A stretch of DNA of 64,000 nt, taken from contig OX467083.1 in NCBI GenBank assembly GCA_950106755.1, forward strand, positions 33,351,029 through 33,415,028, given 5' to 3'. Positions 12,574 to 23,484 of the stretch are shown piece after piece (within the stretch, counting starts at the first letter, position 1; each line of letters starts with the position of its first letter). The notes beneath the pieces were generated by a model. The model did no database searches, was not told the origin of the DNA, and saw nothing but the letters and a program-made list of their open reading frames with translations. This DNA is from Climacium dendroides (taxonomy: Eukaryota; Streptophyta; Bryopsida; Hypnales; Climaciaceae). A program made the translations under genes and the position numbers.

Positions 12574-14573
12574 TCAAACTTCTAGCCTATTTGCAAGTAC
12601 ATCATCTAAATGAGACAATACGTATAAAAGTTCTATTGGTCTTGAATTCTCCAATAGTTCATTCAAATTGATTTTCTTCGAGTGTTTGCTCAAGATGTCC
12701 CTCACTTTGGCATCAACTTCAAATGGCAACAAATTTTCTTCCAAAGTTGTCCACACTACACTATCTTCTCCACAATGCTTGCAAAGAATCTTGCATGCAT
12801 GCAACTCCATTGTATTCCTCTTGGCATCGCAAAATTGTTGTACTATACACTTGAAATTTTGGATTCTTGTAAAATGAAGGATACAACCAATGCCAATTGT
12901 ACCTATCCAACGTAAGCACATTCTTGACAATATAAGGACCCAATAGATGGGCAAACTCAATAGTTGTAGTCCAATTTCAATGATCCACACATAGAACCCA
13001 AAGATTGTGTCTTGAAAACCTCTATAGATGTTGATGTTTGGCTCCACATATACCATGTTTCTTCCCAATTTGTATGCTATGATGGAATCCATGTGATCAG
13101 CTTGAGATGCTACCTCAAGTTTGCTCCAAGCACTCCTCAAGGCACTTCCAATCGTTGATAAAATTTGTCCTGAAGCCAAGACCAAAGAAAACATTACACT
13201 TTAGATTCAAATGCCAAACATGGAGCACTGTCATACCTCAACTGGAAGGCATGGATAATTCCTTTGAAAGGTTCTAAAGACTTCATTCGCAATACTCAAA
13301 TATCTGTATAATAAATCCCAAATTTATAGAGAATAATATTGAAACGAAGAACTCGAGGAATGACAACACTACAAGACAAGATATATTAATATCATCTTGC
13401 AGTAAGTACTTAAATTCTAAATTTAGCACTATTACATTCAAGTCGTTAGTTAGGAAAGTCTCTACCTTTGATGTCAGTTGGGGTCGCTGCAGCTTTGTAC
13501 CATTTGTATTCTTGGATGAAGCTTTCCACAACATTAGAATTTGATTCAAAGAATGAAATCATGAATTGATTCCATACGGTTGCTACCGTCAGCAACATTG
13601 GTGGAAGATAGATCATGGCCTTCAAGAGTAAAATGTTTTCAGTTTCACAAGTATCATCGTAGTTGAAAACAATAATCCAAGCCAAAATAAGAAGTAAGGC
13701 TCCAGTGCTTTGTCCTGGAGTACTTCTCCATGTTGGTTGCTCTTGCGCAGCTGCCAGAGTCCACAAACTGCTCATATACTTCCTTGGAGTAGAATTATCA
13801 GCTGGGGCATATTGATAGAGCCTCCATGCTCGAATCCAAGCAGCGCGGTAGCCAATTGTTCGATACAAAGCTGAATGGATGATCCAAATGAGGGACACAA
13901 TTGGCATAGCAAGTCCTGTTCTTGCTAAGAGCACTGGAAAAGGTTTCAGATGCTGGAATTGAAATGGGACTGCCGCAAGGTTTAACCATAACGGATATCC
14001 AGCTGCCAGTAGCGAAACTGCTGGACCAAACTCGTAGCCGGGGCTAATCGCATATTGGAATCCAGAGAAAAAGTAACTGAAGATGGCCCCATTCATGGCT
14101 GCTATAACAGGTTGCGGGTTAAACATGGCCAGTTCCGAATACTCGCTGTAGAGAAGCACAAAAAACGCAAGTCCTGCGCTCATTGTCAAGGAGCCCAGCG
14201 TTGAAATCCATTGTGCTTCGTGCTGCAGAATGGCAGCAAGAAGGTAAAGAGAAGCCAGGACCAGGAGGGCGACCACAAAAATACACATTCCAGTGGCCAT
14301 CGGCGAGGATGCCCCCAGAAATAAAAATAGAGCGCGTGGATCGGCCTCGCCGCACACAATTTGACAGGCTGCCATGTTCTCCCCTGGAGGAGTAATAAGG
14401 GTCAAATTGTTTGACAAATGCGCCAAGGATGTAAACGTTTGTGCCAAGTTGGAGCAATCTCCTGCACTGGGGAAGTCAGACATCCTTCGGCTTGCCACAT
14501 CTGTTGGTGCATACTGCACGAGCAATTCTAGACACGAATGTCTGTAGACGCATGTATTGGGCAGATTCGTCAT
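12574..14573 (-). CDS. Unrecognised multi-pass membrane protein, two exons, about 567 aa
   Basis: Exon 1 runs from ATG 14573 to 13466 and exon 2 from 13169 to the stop at 12574-12576. The intron (13465-13170, 296 nt) has a donor AAAG|GTAGAG and an acceptor GGCTTCAG|GAC. Both boundaries are phase 1, and the joined length is 1704 nt (568 codons including the stop), which supports the model. Two in-frame stops lie just upstream of the ATG. The N-terminal ~85 residues look extracytosolic: several cysteines, an NNLT glycosylation site and CQIVCG. About six or seven hydrophobic segments follow in exon 1, beginning with GMCIFVVALLVLASLYLLAA, and one or two more in exon 2 (around FGFYVWIIEIGLQLLSLPIYW). 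The tail is soluble and charged with cysteines. Exon 1 has balanced base composition and looks like ordinary host coding sequence; exon 2 is AT-richer. I do not recognise the family. The CxxxCG just before the first membrane segment is faintly reminiscent of fungal multi-pass hypothetical proteins, but this is a weak impression. Confidence 0.72.
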
Positions 14574-14694
14574 TGCGGTTCATCACTCCCAGGACATTTA
14601 ACCTAGTGTACAACGAGGCCTAGCTATGGCTATTCAGAAACTGAAGTACTGTACACAAGTGGAAGAACAACTTAGGACGACCCTAAGAAAAAAT

Positions 14695-14702
14695 TGACGT
14701 CA
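14695..14702. promoter_or_regulatory. TGACGTCA palindrome (bZIP/TGA-type site)
   Basis: A perfect TGACGTCA palindrome lies about 125 bp upstream of the start codon at 14573, with a second GACGTC about 7 bp away (14708-14713). Such sites bind plant bZIP/TGA factors. Occupancy here is an inference. Confidence 0.4.
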
Positions 14703-14885
14703 TTGGGACGTCGTAAGAACTGTCTGGTTGTCTGACATTGCAATAATGTAGTAGTAACATGTTAGAATTAAGGACAATAGCTAGTTTGTCGGTGACGAGT
14801 TCTATAACATGCAGATTCGCTTTGAGAGGCTTGTCCCCTCAGCAGTGCCAGTAAGATCCTACTCGCATTTCCTCACATTCACTAT

Positions 14886-14918
14886 AAAGCTACATATATT
14901 CACTGTAAATGTAGCTTT
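14886..14918. repeat. Short perfect inverted repeat
   Basis: AAAGCTACAT and ATGTAGCTTT form 10-bp perfect arms around a 13-nt loop. It lies in the upstream region of the membrane-protein gene; its function is unknown. Confidence 0.7.
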
Positions 14919-15009
14919 TTGTTCTCGTCTCCTTTGGTCCAGAGTCAATAATTGTCGTAAAAAAAAATGTTGTTCGATCTAGTTAACACTAGTTCTATAC
15001 TTACTGTCA

Positions 15010-15019
15010 AACTATATAT
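15010..15019 (-). promoter_or_regulatory. Possible TATA box for the minus-strand gene
   Basis: CTATATATAA reads TTATATATAG on the minus strand, about 440 bp upstream of the start codon. This would imply a long 5' UTR or an upstream non-coding exon. It is a weak, composition-dependent call. Confidence 0.25.
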
Positions 15020-16011
15020 AATCCGCGGAACAGCACCGCACTGTACCACAGCAGCTGCAATTCGCTTTAGAGACTCACATTGTAAGAAGAATGAATGTTC
15101 ACACACTCAACTCTATCTGCAAATCCGCCACAAGATTTGAGTAGAATCGAAGACCACACCGACTCAAACCGATCGACACAGCTAGTTTGAATCTACAATC
15201 TTGGTGTCTTGCAAGAAGACGAACAACCCCCAGCCCAGCAAACTTACAATCAATCGATTCCTACACTAAGCTCGTTCGATTCCTTACTAGCTCACAATAT
15301 ATGCTCACTTTTCAACGCTTTCAAATTTTGGCTTCCAAGCTAGAGTGCAAATTGTTCGTATTCTGGAACAGATGCAAGCTCATCTACTTATTAAGCCAAA
15401 ATGGACTCCATTCCAGAATTCAAAGTTTGTTCTCACGCTGCCTGAAATGTTTAACTTGCACAAGAAATGGACATGGCGCCTGCAGCTGGTTAGCTAGCTC
15501 GGCCGCAAACATTGAAAAATATATCCATGAGTAGAACTTAATGTGACTACCACTAGTTGCAGGAAAATGACAGTACCGTGCAAACACTGGGAGCTCGTCC
15601 AACTAGAAAGAATTTGTTGCTCCAAATTCCTGAACTGAGGCACAAATTTGTGATCGATACAGCAACTGAAATAGCTGTCTCCGCTCCGGTGACTTGGTAG
15701 ACTGACTCATAATTCAGCTTCCGTAAGTTTCCTTTGTAGAAATCACAGCTAAGGATTCTAGTTTTCGGGGAATTGAATAATTGGACATATACTCTTGCAG
15801 AGCATAGTACGAAAAGTTGAAAGCGCGTGACCTTCTTGTCAATCGTGGGCGCCCACGTTCTGTAGACTTTGAGTGTGCACTGTCTCGAATGGTGAGAACT
15901 CGTGGCCATTTCCCTGAACGTTGCAGTCAAACATTCGTGACGCAAATACTGCCAGGAGTACAACTATCTAATTTAAACCGTTCACACACTAGAGGGGACT
16001 GAGAGTAAAAG

Positions 16012-16071
16012 CAAATCTTTGAAGGGTTCAGTTCAGTTAAGAACTGCCTGTTTGAGCCCTTCAAAGATTTG
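16012..16071. repeat. 60-bp hairpin with 15-bp perfect arms
   Basis: CAAATCTTTGAAGGG faces CCCTTCAAAGATTTG, and the pairing continues inward (TTCA/TGAG with one mismatch) around a loop of about 22 nt. It sits at the junction between single-copy DNA and AT-rich repeat DNA. It may be a tiny fold-back element end or a small-RNA hairpin. Confidence 0.75.
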
Positions 16072-16074
16072 TAT

Positions 16075-16340
16075 ATAATATATAACTAAAATTGTCATTT
16101 TTTGTCTTGTATAATTAATACTCAATTTTTACCCACTCTCAATCAAATTTCAATTTCAAAAAAGCAAATATTCATTTTTTGTGAATTTTTATAGTCAATT
16201 TTAATTCATGATTTTCACACAATATTTTTTTGATGATGAAGTGATGATGAATTTTTTTCATTCAATTGGGTAGATATATAGGGAGTATCCACACATACAT
16301 CTTTCATATTAAAAGACATTCCCTTAAGTAACAAACCAAT
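16075..16340 (+). repeat. Dispersed repeat, copy 1 of a direct pair
   Basis: It aligns with 17865-18130: CATTTTTTGTCTTG(T/C)ATAAT, TTCAAAAAAGCAAA, TGATGATGAATTTTT and ACA(C/T)ACATCTTTCATATTA occur in the same order. The A2 MITE at 16445-17378 lies between the two copies. Confidence 0.7.
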
Positions 16341-16444
16341 GAGCAATGAAGACTTCAATAAAAAGTATTGTATGACCAAACTTTGGAAAAATGAATATCT
16401 ATGTATTTAAATTAGATTTTGGCAAAGTAATTGTACCATCATGC

Positions 16445-17378
16445 TTAACCCTTAAAGGATTTTGACTATGTTTTTACCAAAACTGCCATCTCTAGTAGAA
16501 GTACCAAATTTTTGGAAAAAAAAATAGTTTTAATACATCTAACCGTAGGATCTTATATTAATTTGGTTTGAGAATATGTAGAAAAATTTTCAGAAATTTT
16601 CATTGTGTAGATTGCAATATATTAGCATTTGAAGTAACAAAAATCCTTTTTTGTCCTTGTGAAAATCCAGGCACCTGCACTTCTTAAGGTCGGATCATTA
16701 TGAAAAAATGTCCAAAATGGTGGTTACTCTCTAGATTCATTCTTCAAGGCAAGTTGGCTACATGCTTGAAAATTTTCAAACCATTTGGAATCGTACAATA
16801 TATAGGAAAAAAAATAGAAAGTAGAAAGAAGTAGAAAATGATTCAAAATACAAAATTGTTAACGATTTATTTATGAAATTGAAAAATGCTAATCCCAATG
16901 GTTGTAATGTTTTAATAAACAATCTATACCCAATTATTTTATTTTTCTAAAAATATTGAAAATTGAGTTAAATAAAGGACTTTGAAGTTTATTTTAGAGT
17001 AGAGATTCTATAACCACCTTCAAACTACCCACAACTAAAACTCCTCATAACTTTCATCTCATTAATCAAAATGGAATGATTCAAAGATATCCATGTATAA
17101 ATAAATCTAGAAAATCAATCTCAAATTTTTATTTAAAAAAAATGATTTTTAAAGAAATTTTTTGTTGCCCAAACTATCCACAGAACAAAGAAAACAAAGA
17201 AAACATATCATACAATAACTTTTTAACCATGTAGTCAAAAGTTATGAAAATTATTGAGCCTTAAAGCTACTCCTTGGACACATGTTGTGCAAAAATTTCA
17301 GTTGGAAAAAATGAAAATTCCATTCATAGTGAGCTGCCCAAAATTGTTATGTTGCCAAAAAAACACTTTAGGGGTTAA
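16445..17378 (-). mobile_element. TTAA-bounded MITE family A2 (reverse orientation)
   Basis: It starts TTAACCCTTAAAGGATTTTG and ends CACTTTAGGGGTTAA, so imperfect terminal inverted repeats are flanked by TTAA on each side (934 bp). Its interior is the reverse complement of the copies at 22102-23032 and 55116-55875; for example CTCATTAATCAAAATGGAATG matches CATTCCATTTTGATCAATGAG. It has no coding capacity. Confidence 0.85.
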
Positions 17379-17864
17379 ATGTTATAAAATTAGTTACCAT
17401 GTGAAGGGCAAACAAAAAAATCAAATTACAATAAAGAGATACCTATTCTCCCAAATCAGGACATTGTCATACCTCGTGTCATACTAACATTGAAATCTCT
17501 ATAGAAGGAATTGTGAAACTTTTTGCAAATACTCATTAAAGGAAAGATGTGTGTATGGATGTTTTCTACATATCTATGCAATCAACTTGAAAAAATTCAT
17601 CACCAATGTTTGTCAATGAATTATCTTATATTATCATGAAAATTAAATTAATAAATTCACCAAAAATAAAATTTTGTTTTTTTGGAAGTGAAATTTGGTA
17701 CACTTGATTGGGATTGCGTAAGGATGCAATGATAATTATGTTCACCTAAATAAAACAATTTAAATCCACATTGTACAAAAAAATTTGAATGGCTCAAATA
17801 GGTAGTTCATGACTCGACTTTATAAGAAATCTAATTATGTCATTCAAAAGAATTTTGTAAAATA

Positions 17865-18130
17865 TAAAATATAATTGGCATTTTTTGTCTTGCATAATGA
17901 ACATGCAATTCTTGTGCAATTCCAATCAAGCTAAATTTAGCTTTCAAAAAAGCAAAACTCTATTTTTGGTGAATTATTTCATTAAAATTTAATGGTTTTA
18001 CATGATAATTGATTGAAAAACATTGATGATGAATTTTTAAAATTTGATTGCATAAATATGTAGGAAACGTTAGTACACACATCTTTCATATTACAAAACA
18101 CCCCATTAACTAACAAAAATATAAGCTTGA
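17865..18130 (+). repeat. Dispersed repeat, copy 2 of a direct pair
   Basis: Partner of 16075-16340, in the same orientation about 1.8 kb away. It runs directly into sequence homologous to the A1 MITE. Confidence 0.7.
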
Positions 18131-18199
18131 AGAGTTCAATTAGAGGTGTTGTAGGGCCAAATTTGCAAAATAGACATCTCTATAATTTAAGTACATTTT

Positions 18200-20313
18200 T
18201 ATATCTCTATTTTTTTCTATTAGTTGTAAGAGAACTTCATCTTTTGTTTTTTACAACTAATAGAAAGTTGATTCATTCAATATGGATTAGTGATGAGAAA
18301 GTTGTAGAGACTCTTATTTTTATGCACTCATAGCATCTTTTTCAAAAAATTTAATAAACTTGTAGGATTCATTTTTTAAATCAATTTTTACAATCAAGGG
18401 CTACTTCACACTATGATCAAAGGTCAAGAGGCTGTAGGTTTCTACCAATCAAATTTCAAGAAACCAAGAGTTTGGCCTCTCGACCCTTCACACTAGAAGG
18501 TACAAGTCCAAAGGCCAACGCCCTCCTACCTACATGGCAATAAATTGCTTACATGGTGATGGACTCTCAAAAGAAGTTTGGGTCAGCTAGAAATGAAAGT
18601 CCAAACTATGGCCGAGAGGCCGTTGACTTATGGCAAGATCTCAACCATTAGATTGCCAAGGGTTTGGACTTTGGGCTTGGCCTTTGGAGGCTTCACACTA
18701 TGGCCGGCCAAAGGCTCCAATTCCTATTATTTATTGCCTATTTATTGCTCATTTCTTAGGACTCTTAACAAAGTTTGGCCATTCAATTCCCATGGCCTCT
18801 TGTTGAAGGAGAAATAATTACTTAGTCGGAAATTATTCCATTAGTATAATAAGTTCGTTCCAAGGGAGATGGTCAAGTAGGGAATCTATGCTAATAGGTT
18901 CAATAATCCAATTTGTAAATCCATAGCCAAAAACAATACTACAATGACATTGCACATACACACGACGCCAATTTGGCTGAAATACAATTCTATTAAAATC
19001 CTGAATTGGTCATTAAATCACCGTTACAGATTCAACAATAATTTCACAAATTAATCTTTCAATACACTCTCACAACTTATCTTGCAAATCATCCTTTATA
19101 CTCTAATTGCTATCCTAATTGAAATCTAATTTTCAACACTCCCGACATTCCAACTAGGCTCTAATAATCCTTCATAGCTTCAACTAAGCCTGATTTAAAA
19201 TTATTGCTCCTATCACTATTTTTCATCTTTCAGCACAAACTTTCTTAAATTCAACAATTAACATCCTTCTTCAATTATCTCCTAATTTGGATAATTTTCT
19301 CTCACTTCATTTGCACATCACACACACCGCCATGCACTGGCACACACACATCCCAACTGGGACATAGACACACTCAAACCGATCCGACCCTAGATCAACC
19401 ACAACACACTTCCCAACTGGGAAATCACACAACAAAACAAAATACACAGCCTAACCGACTGGGACTCGCACTAGCTTCACTCACTGTGGGTAAAGAAGAA
19501 TGAACACAATTTAGGACCTAATAGGACTCACAAAGACGGTTACTACTTGGAGAAGACAACCAACTGACAACAACCTCCAATTTGGATTTGAAACAACACC
19601 AACAACAATACCAATTTCACTCAACCCGCTAGCATTCATCCAATTTGACTGATCAAACATTTAACTCTAAATTCACTACTTACCAAATCAAACTTCACTA
19701 CCTACCTCACAATTTTGGACATTCACCAAACCATGACATCAACTCTTGACTTGAAAAATAATTCCGATTCGGTTATCTACACCTCTCAACTTAGATGGCC
19801 ATAGTGTGAAGTGCACCTAAAAAAAGGTTCCATGTACTTTGGTTTACTTGCTAGAACAATTTCACCTTTGGAATTAGTATATTTCAATTTCATCTTAGAA
19901 CTATTAATCATTTATATATTTTTTCTATCTCATACTTGTTTATACCTAACAATTTTTTAAGAATGAAAATCAAGTTTTAAAAAAATAATAAAAAATTTCA
20001 AACTCTCAATTCAATTATTCAATATAAAAAATAGAAATTCAAAACTAGTTTTGCAAATATTTTAAGTTAAGAAGATTCAAAGCCAAATTTTTTTGTCAAT
20101 CGAGGTAAAAAAAAATATTCTATTCACTATAAATGTAAATATCTTACAATCTACATGATCAAGGTTTTTGAAATTTCTTCCATACATTTTTATACTAGTC
20201 TAGTGCAAGATCCTATAGTTAGATATGGAAAAAATTAACTTTTATTCTCTTTGTAATAGAAATGACAATTTTGAGTGGATTTTAATGAAAAAAGGGCTTT
20301 GGAAGTTTAGTGA
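18200..20313 (+). mobile_element. Family A1 MITE split by a later insertion
   Basis: The part at about 18240-18400 matches the middle of the A1 copy at 58609-59536 (GATGAGAAAGTTGTAGAGACTC against GGTATGAGAAAGTTATGGAC; AACTTGTAGGAT). The part at 19829-20313 matches the rest (GGTTTACTTGCTAGAACAAT; a degraded right end near AAAAAAGGGCTTTGGAAGTTTAG). The two halves are interrupted by an insertion at about 18398-19816. The left terminus is not identifiable. Confidence 0.65.
18398..19816. mobile_element. Insertion with ACTTCACACTATG inverted ends, superfamily unclear
   Basis: The left end GGGCTACTTCACACTATGAT and the right end (reverse complement) GGTGCACTTCACACTATGGC share 13 perfect bases plus flanking matches. 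The element is non-coding, with more balanced composition than its AT-rich host. Its boundaries coincide with the break in the surrounding A1 MITE. Extra internal copies of TTCACACTA occur at about 18486 and 18690. No target duplication is convincing. Confidence 0.6.
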
Positions 20314-22101
20314 AACAATTCATATTAAATGCAATTGATGATCAAGTTCATATTATAATGTTAAATATCATGGTGCATCTTGTTTATTGTATCTTTATAA
20401 AATTAGAAAAGTTGCACTCTATAGTTGCAAATTCATTTTTTCAAATTCCTAGTCAATATTTCAAAATGAATAACTATATTTTACGTAAAAATACATGGTC
20501 ATTGCAAGAAAGAGTAGTCCTATTTACCATAACTTTTGAAGCATAAATCTCATGAATTTGAATTTTTTATTGAAGATGTTTAACTTGATGGTAATCAGAT
20601 CCCTTATTATTTTAAAAATTAAAAAAAATTATATTTAAAAATCATTTTTGTTTACTTGTCACACTATGAGGTTTAGGAGGTTTTATTATATTAGGAATCC
20701 CCAAATTTAATGACCTAGAGCTGAAATTTTCATGGTCTATTTGCATAGTAGGAAAGCATATTCCTACCAAAGGAAATCTAAAAATATATTATTTTGTGTC
20801 CTCCATATAAGTGCAAACAACACTCCCATTATATGCAATTTTTGAACAATGAAGATGGTTCTAAATCAAACTTTTGGTAAAATATCATCACTATGAACTC
20901 TTCCCAAATGGAAACTTTCAATTTAAAAAAAATTCTTTTCCTATTTTTTACAAATTAAAATGTGAAACTAAAGTGACAATACCTATTTTCATGAGATTTT
21001 GCATTTTTCTAGTTTATGTATTTAGAAAAAAATTCTATGCTTTTCCTTCCCGGAGTACCTTCTTTTCAAAGGCATATACACTAAACATATTTTTTAATTT
21101 AAAAAAAATTCTAATTATAAAGCCCTCCCAAGAAAAAAAATGAATATTATGCAACATGCTACAAGAACATATAATCTTTCTTGCATTGATCCTACAAATG
21201 AATAACCAAAGAGTATCAATGAAAAAGTGATTATCAATAGAAATTAAATCTTTCCAAGCTTCAATATCCATGTGAAAATTTCCATTGCCAAAGTATCTTG
21301 ACACCCAAACAAGGCCTTGGAACCATTCAATGGGGGTCATTGGTAGTGTAGAAAGCATCGAAGCCCTGATTTTAAATATAAATGTTGATAAATATAATGG
21401 AAGACTCAACTTCATAGATGAGATTTCTAAATTTTAATATATAATTTTAATTACATGTCATCATTACATTGTTTTTTCTAATTACGCTATTTAAAATCCT
21501 CTATACAATATAAGCACAAAGAAGTGTCTTTGGAAGTCATTGAGCTTTGTAGTTAATTTTAATGATATCAAATCACCATGTATCCGAATCACCAAATTTT
21601 CACTCTTGTTTCAATCTAATCTAAAGTTTCAATTTCTTTAAGTAGTAGCAAACTTGTTTATTGAGTTCTCAAAGAGGGCATGCTTCATGTGTTTTGGTAA
21701 TATAGTGTGTACATGGGGTATTGTCAAGGGGTTCAAATTATCATTCTTGAAATAGAAATATCTTAAAATATTTCTTTTATATTTATAAAATATTATTTCA
21801 TAATGAATTTTAAGTCTCCAATTTTATTTATATGAAATAAAAGATTTAATTTTTTAGGTACAGTAAAGCAAAAACATCTTAAAACAATATTTTTTCTTGG
21901 TCTTATTATCTTAGAGGTTGAATGATTCAAAAAAATTGATGAAATTATCAACAAACTCAAGAGAAATGCAACTTAAGTGATTTTACAAATTTGTCATGTT
22001 CTAACACATAATACTATTTTTACAACTTTTCAAAAAGGAAAATGTTGCAATCAGGTGACTGTGTTTAATCTCCCTAACCTTCGTATAGTCTTGATTCACA
22101 A
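20314..22101. other. AT-rich intergenic DNA, nothing recognised
   Basis: A 126-codon open frame on the minus strand (21035-21415) is the longest, but it resembles no known family and has AT-driven codon use. No ends or repeats are defined. Confidence 0.5.
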
Positions 22102-23032
22102 TTAACCCCTAAAGGACTAACATGCGTTTTTTTGGGCAATATAGCAAGTTTGGTTAGGCTAGTGTGAATGAGGATTTGCAAATTTTAGGCTGAAATTTTA
22201 ATAGAAGGTGGAGACAAGGAATATCTTTCATATGCACTAAATTTCATGACATTTGAAAATATGAGTAAAAAGTTATGACCTAATATGTTAATTTTTTTGG
22301 TAAATGGGTAGTTTGGATAGATTAGAAAAAATCGCTTTTTTCAAAAACAAAAATATTGGAATTGATTTTTTAGAGTTATATATACATAGAAAGTTTTGAA
22401 TCATTCCATTTTGATCAATGAGTTAAAAGTTATGAGGAGTTTTTGATTGCACACAATTATGGATTCTTTACTCTAAAATAAATTTTGAAGTCCTTTATCT
22501 TACTCAATTTTCAATATTTAAAAAAAATCATATGATGTAGATTGTTTATAATAACATTTCAACCATTAAGATTGACATTTTTCAATTCTATAACTAAATT
22601 CTTAACAATTTTAAATTTTGAATCATTTTCTAATTCTTTCTACTTAATATTTTTCCTATATGTTGTACAATTCCAAATGATCTTGAAATTTTTCAAGCAT
22701 GTAGCCAACTTGTTTAGGAAAAAGAATTCAAAGAAGCACTACCATTTTGAACATTTTTTCATAGAAAAGTGACTTGCAAAGTGCAAATGTCCTATTTTTT
22801 TGCAAGGCCAATAAAATGATTTTAGTGAACTTGAATGCTTATATCTTGCAATTCACATAGTAGAAATTTCTGAAATTTTTACCACATATTCTCAAGTCAA
22901 CATACTTACAAGATTCTATGGTTACATGTGTCAAACAAAGTTTTTTTTCAAAAATTTGGTATTTGTAATAAAAATGACACTTTTGAAGTGTTTTTGGTGA
23001 AAAAAGAGTCACATTCCTTTGGGAGGTTTTAA
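22102..23032 (+). mobile_element. TTAA-bounded MITE family A2
   Basis: The left end is TTAACCCCTAAAGGACTAAC and the right end is degraded (ATTCCTTTGGGAGGTTTTAA), with TTAA on both sides (931 bp). The interior matches the copies at 16445 (inverted) and 55116 (direct), including GATTCTTTACTCTAAAATAAA. It is non-coding. Confidence 0.85.
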
Positions 23033-23484
23033 AAGTGTTCAAGCTCTAAAATCACCTACCTCTTCAAATGTTTACAATTTGTACATGTTGCTTTTGCATA
23101 GCCTTCAGCAATGTAAAAAAAATGTACATTTCAAGAGGTGGACAATTTTAGAGCCCATTTCAACTTCAAAATTTCACAACTAATTCTACAAAGCTCCGAA
23201 AAAACTCAGCTTAGATGCCAATTCACTTGTTCAAGAAAAATTTACTGAAAAATATTTCAAGAAGCTTCAGCTCCCCAAAATTCAATTTTCGGCTCTTAAG
23301 TGCGCGATTTATGGACCTCCTACCTTAAGTGTGGGTACCTCCCAAGTCCCAGCCTGCTTGTCATCGTCGTCCCCGCCGGCGCACCCTCTTCGCCGCGGGG
23401 CTTGTTTGCTCACTTGCTTGCGCGTGCTCTTTGTTGGTTTGGGAGCCTTCATCCGGTGTTGCCGTTCCTTCCACGAGCGGAGCG
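23033..23484 (+). promoter_or_regulatory. SEC13 upstream region and 5' leader
   Basis: From about 23290 the DNA turns GC-rich up to the SEC13 start, consistent with a 5' UTR and proximal promoter. No clear TATA box is seen. A TCCTACCTTAAG at 23318-23329 resembles the right terminus of MITE families C/D. An in-frame ATG at 23329 would extend SEC13 by 52 residues. Confidence 0.5.

Larger units (their letters stand above)
14574..16010. other. Upstream region of the membrane-protein gene
   Basis: This is single-copy-looking DNA with more balanced base composition than the surrounding repeats. It likely holds the 5' UTR and promoter of the minus-strand gene. Open frames of 115-136 codons occur on both strands (15187-15534 plus, 15553-15963 minus), but they resemble no known protein and have no supporting context, so no gene is called. 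Confidence 0.5.

Noticed and set aside
15187..15963. Frames of 115 and 136 codons upstream of the membrane-protein gene
   Set aside because: Both strands are open by chance in balanced-composition DNA; no recognisable domains.
21035..21415. 126-codon minus-strand frame as a gene
   Set aside because: No family resemblance, AT-driven composition, no splice or promoter context.
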